NCBI GenBank assembly: GCA_934646175.1
Contig: CAKUEI010000005.1
Location: 1-33,300, forward strand
Direction: 5' to 3'
Source: an uncultured Oscillospiraceae bacterium
GTDB taxonomy: Bacteria; Bacillota; Clostridia; Oscillospirales; Oscillospiraceae
Length of the DNA: 33,300 nt
A program made the position numbers and the translations under genes. Position 1 is the first letter of the stretch, and each line of letters begins with the position of its first letter. The notes under the pieces are model-generated. The model did not search any database and had not been told where the DNA came from. It saw nothing but the letters and a program-made list of their open reading frames with translations. Shown here one piece after another: positions 28,412 to 33,300 of this stretch.

Positions 28412-29410
28412 TTATCTCTGCCCCTTGTCGTAAGGAATACCCTCCGCCTTGGGCGCGCGGGAATTCCGGGAGGTGAAGATCAGCACGATCATGGTGACGA
28501 TATAGGGCAGCATCTGATAGATGTACATGCTGCTCTTGATCCCCTCGAAGGAGGGCAGGAAGGGAATGCTGCTGCTGTATGCGCCAATGACCTTGAAGAG
28601 GGCGAAGAACAACGCCGCACCCAAAATGCGCACGGGGCGCCAGTTGCCGAAAATCATGACCGCCAGCGCCAGGAAACCGTAGCCCGCCACATCGGACTGA
28701 AAGCCGGAGCCTGCCGCTGTGGTAAAGGCCAGGCCGCCGATGCCGCCCAGAACGCCGGAGATCAGTACGCCGGCATAGCGCATTCTATACACGTTGATGC
28801 CCACGCTGTCCGCCGCCTGAGGATGCTCGCCGCAGGCCATCAGCCGCAGGCCGAACTTCGTCCGGTACAGCACGATCACGCTCACCACCAGAATGATGGC
28901 GGCGATGATGGTGGTCAGGTAGAAGTTTTTGAAGATCAGCCGCTCAAAAAAGCCCTGCTCTTCCCCGGCTGTCAGGCCCAGAGTGGACTGGGTGATGCGC
29001 ACCCAGGTGGGGATCAGAATGGTGGTCTGGCCCTGGCCCTGAACGGCCCAGGTCAGCACCACGGCGAAGGCAGGTGCCATCATGTTCAGTGCGGTGCCGC
29101 CAATGGTCTGATCCGCCCTCAGGTTGATGGCTGCAAAGGCAAGCAGCAGCGAGAAAATGCCGCCCGCCGCCGCGGACACCAGAACGGCAATGAATACGCC
29201 CAGTTGGGGATTGGTCTGCCCCCACCCGGCGGTATCCAGCATCCGCAGAGTCAGGCAGCCGAACAGGGCGCCCACGATCATAATACCTTCCAGCGCGATG
29301 TTTACCACGCCGCTTCGCTCCGAGAACATGCCGCCCAGCGCCACCAAAAGCAGTGGAACGGCAAACAGAATGGTTGCACTGATGATATCAGCAATACTGT
29401 TGGCAGTCAT
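28412..29410 (-). CDS. nupQ: Nucleoside-type ABC importer permease (NupQ/YufQ-like)
   Basis: A 332-residue inner-membrane permease of the branched-chain-amino-acid/RbsC-like superfamily, of the kind found in BMP-family nucleoside importers. About nine hydrophobic helices are visible. Family marks are MFSERSGVVNIALEGIMIVGA near residue 28-48 and LRADQTIGGTALNMMAP. The EAA-like cytoplasmic loop reads LYRTKFGLRLMACGEHPQAADSVGI. Its ATG overlaps the stop of the other permease gene by 4 bases. By gene order it matches NupQ of the guanosine/purine nucleoside importer NupNOPQ of B. subtilis. The substrate is inferred from family. Confidence 0.9.
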   Translation of the reverse strand: MTANSIADIISATILFAVPLLLVALGGMFSERSGVVNIALEGIMIVGALFGCLTLRMLDTAGWGQTNPQLGVFIAVLVSAAAGGIFSLLLAFAAINLRADQTIGGTALNMMAPAFAVVLTWAVQGQGQTTILIPTWVRITQSTLGLTAGEEQGFFERLIFKNFYLTTIIAAIILVVSVIVLYRTKFGLRLMACGEHPQAADSVGINVYRMRYAGVLISGVLGGIGGLAFTTAAGSGFQSDVAGYGFLALAVMIFGNWRPVRILGAALFFALFKVIGAYSSSIPFLPSFEGIKSSMYIYQMLPYIVTMIVLIFTSRNSRAPKAEGIPYDKGQR

Positions 29411-30642
29411 GCTTCGTCCTCCCCCTTTTTCGCGGTCTCCGTGCCCGGCTCCGTCACGCTTTCTTCCGGCTTCATCTCCTCCGGGAGGGCACCCGCACCG
29501 GTATCGCCTGGCTGCACCGCCGCTGCCGTTTCCGCGGCCGCTGCGGGCTGCTCCTTCGCGCGCTTCTTGCCGGTCATTGCCTTCAGGATCAGGTTGCGCA
29601 TCAGCAGGGAGAAGGCCGACAGATAGATGATGGCGGCAATGATGATGTCCACCATCTCCATGGCGAATTCCGGCTGCATGTACTCGCCGCCCACCTTGAT
29701 GTAAGAGATGAACAGGGAGGCGAAGATGGTGCCGATAGGGTTGGAGTTTGCCAGCAGGGCCACCGGGATACCGTTGAAGCCCATGCTGGGCAGGGTCTTG
29801 CTCATAACATAGGCCGAGGTGCCGGACAGATAGTAGATGCTGCCGGCCAGACCGGACAGGGCGCCGGCGATCACCATGGAAAGCACGATATTGCGCTTGG
29901 CGTTGATGCCGGCGTAGATGCTGGCGTTGCGGTTGCTGCCACAGGCCTTCAGCTCATAGCCAAAGGTGGTCTTGGTCAGAACCACCCACATGATGATGGC
30001 GAAGATCACGGTGATGATAATGCTCATGTTCATGTAAGTGGAGTTCATCAGCTTGTCCAGGCCCAGCGTGGGGATGATGGCGCTGGGGTTTGCCTTGATC
30101 AGGGCTGCAGTACGGTCGGCGTTGATGTCGCCGTAGTAGTTTGCCAGAATGGACGGCGTGTTGGAGCAGATCAGGTTGGTCAGAAACAGGCCGATCCAGT
30201 TGAACATGATGGAGGTAATAACTTCGTTGACGTTAAAAAGCGCTTTGAAAAGGCCGGGGAACAGACCCCACACCGCACCGCCGATGGCCGCCGCGATGAT
30301 GCACACCCACCAGGGCAGCTGGAACACGATGCCGCACATGAGGGCGCACAGAGTGCCGATCACATACTGGCCGCTGGCGCCGATGTTGAAAAGGCCCGTC
30401 TTGAAGGCAAAGCCCACGGACAAGCCGGTCAGCATCAGCGGCGCCGCCTGATAGAACACCTTGCCCAGCAGCGACGTGGAGCGGAAGCCCGTGGTCAGCA
30501 GCTGCTTCAATCCGTACAGGGCATTGCTGGAGTCAAAAATAAACAGCAGGATGGTGCCCACCACCATGCCAATCAGAATGGCCACCACCGAGGCGATCAC
30601 GCTGACCACTGCGGGGGAGCGCCAGAAACTCTTCTTCGTCAT
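29407..30642 (-). CDS. nupP: Nucleoside-type ABC importer permease (NupP/YufP-like)
   Basis: A 411-residue permease partner of the downstream one. About ten membrane helices lie between residues 10 and 355. Typical blocks are GLSVGFAFKTGLFNIGASGQYVIG, NEVITSIMFNWIGLFLTN and the coupling loop LTKTTFGYELKACGSNRNASIYAGI. The C-terminal ~55 residues are a soluble Ala/Glu/Pro/Thr-rich tail, longer than in many relatives. Its ATG overlaps the stop of the ATPase gene by 4 bases and its stop overlaps the next ATG by 4 bases, so the three genes are tightly coupled. Confidence 0.9.
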   Translation of the reverse strand: MTKKSFWRSPAVVSVIASVVAILIGMVVGTILLFIFDSSNALYGLKQLLTTGFRSTSLLGKVFYQAAPLMLTGLSVGFAFKTGLFNIGASGQYVIGTLCALMCGIVFQLPWWVCIIAAAIGGAVWGLFPGLFKALFNVNEVITSIMFNWIGLFLTNLICSNTPSILANYYGDINADRTAALIKANPSAIIPTLGLDKLMNSTYMNMSIIITVIFAIIMWVVLTKTTFGYELKACGSNRNASIYAGINAKRNIVLSMVIAGALSGLAGSIYYLSGTSAYVMSKTLPSMGFNGIPVALLANSNPIGTIFASLFISYIKVGGEYMQPEFAMEMVDIIIAAIIYLSAFSLLMRNLILKAMTGKKRAKEQPAAAAETAAAVQPGDTGAGALPEEMKPEESVTEPGTETAKKGEDEA

Positions 30643-32174
30643 TTCGCTTCCCCACCCTTCCGCTTTGCGCCGGCCATGTAAAGGCCCAGTTCTTCCACCG
30701 TGACTTCGTCCGGCTTGAATTCTCCCACGATCTCGCCCTCGTACATCACCAGAATGCGGTCGGGCACATTCATGACCTCGTCCAGCTCAAGGGACACCAG
30801 CAACACAGCCTTTCCAGCGTCCCGCTGGGCCACCAGCTGCTTATGGATATACTCGATGGCGCCCACGTCCAGTCCGCGGGTGGGCTGAATCGCTACCAGC
30901 AGCTCCGGCTGCTTGTCGATCTCGCGGGCCACGATGGCCTTCTGCTGGTTGCCGCCAGACATGGAGCGGACGATGGTGTCCGGCCCCTGACCGGAGCGGA
31001 TGTCGTACTGTTCGATCAGCCGCTCGGCATAGCTGCGCACCTCCGCCTTGCGGATAAAGCCGCCCTGCTGAAATTCCGGCTGCCAATAGCGCTGAAGCAC
31101 CAAATTTTCCGCCAGGGTATAATCCAGCACCAGGCCGTGCTTGTGCCGGTCCTCGGGGATATGGCTCATGCCCATCTTGCTGCGGTCGCGGATGGCGGCG
31201 TTGGTGATGTCATGGCCCATCAGGTGGATGGAGCCGCCGGACAGCTTTTCAAGGCCGGTAAGGCCGTATGCGAATTCCGTCTGGCCATTGCCTTCGATGC
31301 CCGCCAGGCAGACGATCTCGCCCGCCCGAACCTGGAAGGACACATCCTTCACCGCGTTATTCTTGTGGATGCGGGAGGGTACCGTCACGTGCTGCACATC
31401 CAGCACCACGTCGCCCAGCTTCTGGGGCTGCTTTTCCACCTCGAAGTTGACGTTGCGGCCCACCATCATGCGGGAAAGCTCTTCCTTAGTGGTGTCCTTG
31501 ATGTCCACGGTGCCCATGCACTTGCCCTTGCGCAGGACGGTGCACCGGTCGGCTACCGCCATGATCTCGTTAAGCTTGTGGGTGATAAACAGGATGGACT
31601 TGCCTTCCTTTTTGAACCCGCGCATGATCTCCAGCAGCTCATCGATCTCCTGGGGGGTCAGAACGGCGGTAGGTTCATCAAAAATCAGGATCTCGTTTTC
31701 GCGGTACAGCATTTTCAGGATCTCCACCCGCTGCTGCATGCCGACGGAAATGTCCTCGATCTTCGCGTCCGGGTTCACCTTCAGGCCGTACTTTTCGGAA
31801 AGCTCCAGCACCTTTTTCCGTGCCTCCGCCTTCTGAAGGAAGCCCAGCTTATTCGGCTCGACGCCCAGAATGATGTTCTCCAGTACCGTGAAGATATCCA
31901 CCAGCTTGAAGTGCTGATGCACCATGCCGATCCCCAGATCATTTGCGTCATTGGGGTCGTGGATTTTAACGACCTTGCCATTTTTTTTGATGGTGCCCTC
32001 TTCCGGCTGATAAAGGCCGAACAGGACGCTCATCAGCGTACTTTTGCCCGCACCATTTTCACCCAGCAGCGCGTGCACCTCACCTCTGCGCAGCTGCAGG
32101 GTGATGTTATCATTGGCTTTGATGCCGGGGAACATCTTGGTGATGTTCAGCATCTCAATGATATAGTCTTCCAT
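30639..32174 (-). CDS. nupO: Nucleoside-type ABC importer ATPase (NupO/YufO-like), two NBDs
   Basis: A 511-residue tandem ATPase. The first domain is canonical: Walker A GENGAGKST near 38, signature ISVGMQQRVE, Walker B ILIFDEPTAVL. The second is degenerate: GIEGNGQTE lacks the Lys-Ser/Thr of Walker A and LLVAIQPTRGLD lacks the catalytic Glu, while the signature MSGGNQQKAI is kept. This asymmetry is normal for the sugar/nucleoside importer family. The start is the ATG after GAGGAGT; a longer frame upstream covers the promoter and is rejected. It heads the nupOPQ unit. Confidence 0.93.
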   Translation of the reverse strand: MEDYIIEMLNITKMFPGIKANDNITLQLRRGEVHALLGENGAGKSTLMSVLFGLYQPEEGTIKKNGKVVKIHDPNDANDLGIGMVHQHFKLVDIFTVLENIILGVEPNKLGFLQKAEARKKVLELSEKYGLKVNPDAKIEDISVGMQQRVEILKMLYRENEILIFDEPTAVLTPQEIDELLEIMRGFKKEGKSILFITHKLNEIMAVADRCTVLRKGKCMGTVDIKDTTKEELSRMMVGRNVNFEVEKQPQKLGDVVLDVQHVTVPSRIHKNNAVKDVSFQVRAGEIVCLAGIEGNGQTEFAYGLTGLEKLSGGSIHLMGHDITNAAIRDRSKMGMSHIPEDRHKHGLVLDYTLAENLVLQRYWQPEFQQGGFIRKAEVRSYAERLIEQYDIRSGQGPDTIVRSMSGGNQQKAIVAREIDKQPELLVAIQPTRGLDVGAIEYIHKQLVAQRDAGKAVLLVSLELDEVMNVPDRILVMYEGEIVGEFKPDEVTVEELGLYMAGAKRKGGEAK

Positions 32175-32229
32175 TTCCTCACTCCTCGATTGGCCGCGGG
32201 ACCGTGGTCTTCTGTGTACAATCAGATTT

Positions 32230-32258
32230 ATTATATACGAACTTTCGTCAATAAGCAA
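32230..32258 (-). promoter_or_regulatory. Promoter of nupOPQ with a dyad in the spacer
   Basis: On the minus strand, TATAAT (32230-32235) with TTGCTT (32253-32258) 17 bases upstream. The spacer holds the dyad ACGAA-CT-TTCGT (32237-32248). The CGAA core recalls PurR boxes, but the layout differs, so the regulator is unassigned. Confidence 0.55.
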
Positions 32259-32282
32259 TTGTTGCTTTTGCAGCAAATCGTA

Positions 32283-32319
32283 AAAAAACAGGCGTGGGAG
32301 ATTCCCACGCCTGTTTTTT
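32283..32319. terminator. Intrinsic terminator after the BMP lipoprotein gene
   Basis: A perfect 17-bp stem (32283-32299 with 32303-32319), loop GAT, with A-run and T-run. It lies 9 bases past the stop of the substrate-binding protein and ahead of the nupOPQ promoter. It could act as a partial stop giving more binding protein than transporter. Confidence 0.88.
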
Positions 32320-32327
32320 CGTCAATC

Positions 32328-33300
32328 TTAGCCCTGATAGTCCACGGTGACCAGCTCGGTCTCAACATGGATGGTGGGGTCAGACTGATTGTCGATCTCG
32401 ATCTCGCCAGCCTTCAGCTGCTCGAACAGAGTCTCGTACTCAGCCATGTCCCAATCCAGCTTCCAGGAGCCCTCGGCGGTGGGCAGGCCCACGGAGTCGT
32501 CCTTGGCGCCCAGCTTGATGGCGGTGCCGCCCAAGGTCTTCCAGGCAACGTTTTCGAGGTCCATATCGCTCAGAGCGACGTTCACGGACTCCACGATGCC
32601 CTTCATAGCGGAGGTGATGATGCGGTCGGACTCAGCAACCTGGTCCACGTCGACGCCGATGATCTTGCCGTTGGCAGTGGCATCGGCAGCGGCAATGCAG
32701 CTGTACAGAATACCGCCGCCTGCAGCGAAGACGACCTCGGTGCCGTCAGTGTACCAGCCGTCCATCTTGACCTTCACGTCATCGCTGGCGACGAAGCTCT
32801 GGGAATACCAGTGCTTAATGGTGACGTCGCCCGCATTCAGGTTCAGAGCCTTTGCAGCATCGTCAGCGCCCTGGATAAAGCCGTTGCCGTAACGGACAAC
32901 AGCGGGGACGTCAACGCCGCCCAGATAGCCCAGCTTGCGATAGCCGGACATGACAGCGGCATAGCCGGCCAGATAACCGGACTGCTCTTCTTCATAGGAA
33001 ACCAGGACCATGTTGCTGGTCATCTCGGTGCCGGCAGTCAGGTCGCCCTCGGTCATGTCGATGCCCAGGAACAGCACATCGGGGTTCTCCTGGGGGACCT
33101 GAGAGAAGGCTTCGCCGAACAGATAGCCGGGGCAGACCAGAACGTTGGCGCCCTTGGCAATGGCGGTGTTCATGGTCTCAACGCGGGCAGCGGTGGTGTC
33201 CTCGGAGGGGCGGAAGTAATCAAACTTCGCACCGATGGACTCGGCGAACTGCTTGGCGCCGTTGTAGGTGCCTTCGTTGAAGGACTTGTCATCGATGTTG
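32328..33300 (-). CDS. BMP family ABC transporter substrate-binding protein (NupN/BmpA-like), 5' end cut
   Basis: The 323 visible C-terminal residues of a Bmp/PnrA-like nucleoside-binding protein; the gene runs past the window end, so the signal peptide and lipobox are not seen. The first visible residues (DDKSFNEGTYNGAKQF) are the conserved start of the mature BMP domain. Later blocks include FLGIDM, YEEEQSGYLAGYAAVMSG, the KLGYLGGVDVPAV stretch, FAAGGGILYSCIAAA and IGVDVDQ. These are the ligand-pocket strands of the family. It is encoded upstream of nupOPQ and should deliver purine nucleosides to it. Confidence 0.93.
   Translation of the reverse strand, partial: NIDDKSFNEGTYNGAKQFAESIGAKFDYFRPSEDTTAARVETMNTAIAKGANVLVCPGYLFGEAFSQVPQENPDVLFLGIDMTEGDLTAGTEMTSNMVLVSYEEEQSGYLAGYAAVMSGYRKLGYLGGVDVPAVVRYGNGFIQGADDAAKALNLNAGDVTIKHWYSQSFVASDDVKVKMDGWYTDGTEVVFAAGGGILYSCIAAADATANGKIIGVDVDQVAESDRIITSAMKGIVESVNVALSDMDLENVAWKTLGGTAIKLGAKDDSVGLPTAEGSWKLDWDMAEYETLFEQLKAGEIEIDNQSDPTIHVETELVTVDYQG

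Noticed and set aside
32175..32327. Purine riboswitch in front of the nucleoside importer genes
   Set aside because: The conserved loop and junction sequences of purine riboswitches are not present in this leader.
1..33300. CRISPR array, tRNA, rRNA, insertion sequence with transposase, prophage genes
   Set aside because: No regularly spaced direct repeats, no tRNA-like cloverleaf noticed, no transposase, integrase or phage structural protein in any frame.

Overview
The window reads as a chromosomal segment of a spore-forming, GC-rich Firmicute. The gene content (spoVAD/spoVAE, yqfC/yqfD, ylbJ, the yqfC-phoH-ybeY-era-yqzL-recO block, a MutS2, a two-gene spoVA fragment) together with high GC third positions suggests an Oscillospiraceae-type gut Clostridium (Flavonifractor/Lawsonibacter/Intestinimonas neighbourhood). 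That taxonomic placement is inference; no rRNA or other marker is present.

Layout. 1-2326 (+): two overlapping half-transporters of a heterodimeric ABC exporter, the first cut by the window edge. 2447-3817 (-): acyl-ACP thioesterase and a cysteine-rich zinc-ribbon protein. 3963-5383 (+): spoVAD-spoVAE, without spoVAC in front. 5523-6523 (+): Crp/Fnr regulator plus a small membrane protein, behind a near-consensus promoter. 6577-8541 (-): Old-Yellow-Enzyme/enoate-reductase-type flavoprotein. 8680-14219 (-): 5'-nucleotidase-type surface phosphoesterase, coiled-coil protein, coaD, rsmD, uvrC. 14769-17584 (-): HPr (ptsH) and mutS2. 18058-18249 (+): a 63-aa membrane protein. 18301-20868 (-): a metal-resistance operon (ArsR/SmtB sensor, free-standing HMA metallochaperone, Zn/Cd P-type ATPase) with its promoter and operator. 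20989-26752 (-): recO, yqzL, era, a lipoprotein, ybeY, phoH, yqfD, yqfC. 26870-28249 (+): ylbJ and a small zinc protein. 28412-33300 (-): a nucleoside-type BMP ABC importer (two permeases, a double ATPase, and a substrate-binding lipoprotein cut by the window edge).

The most unusual content is non-coding. The three longest gene-free gaps (14220-14768, 17585-18057, 21877-22221) each carry a copy of one ~260-nt intergenic element, and a fourth, internally deleted copy sits at 20436-20501. The copies share ordered hairpins. One hairpin shows compensatory base-pair changes between copies, one is capped by a UUCG loop, and one copy has a perfect 12-bp long-range stem. Two copies are bordered by copy-specific 8-bp direct repeats that look like target-site duplications. 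One copy carries an extra ~115-nt block of nested hairpins, and beside it lies a second, unrelated structured element (14604-14707). I regard this repeat family as the best candidate for an undescribed mobile or structured-RNA element here.

The genes are mostly housekeeping and sporulation functions with good intrinsic terminators between convergent units. Start codons were chosen from Shine-Dalgarno spacing and family N-termini.
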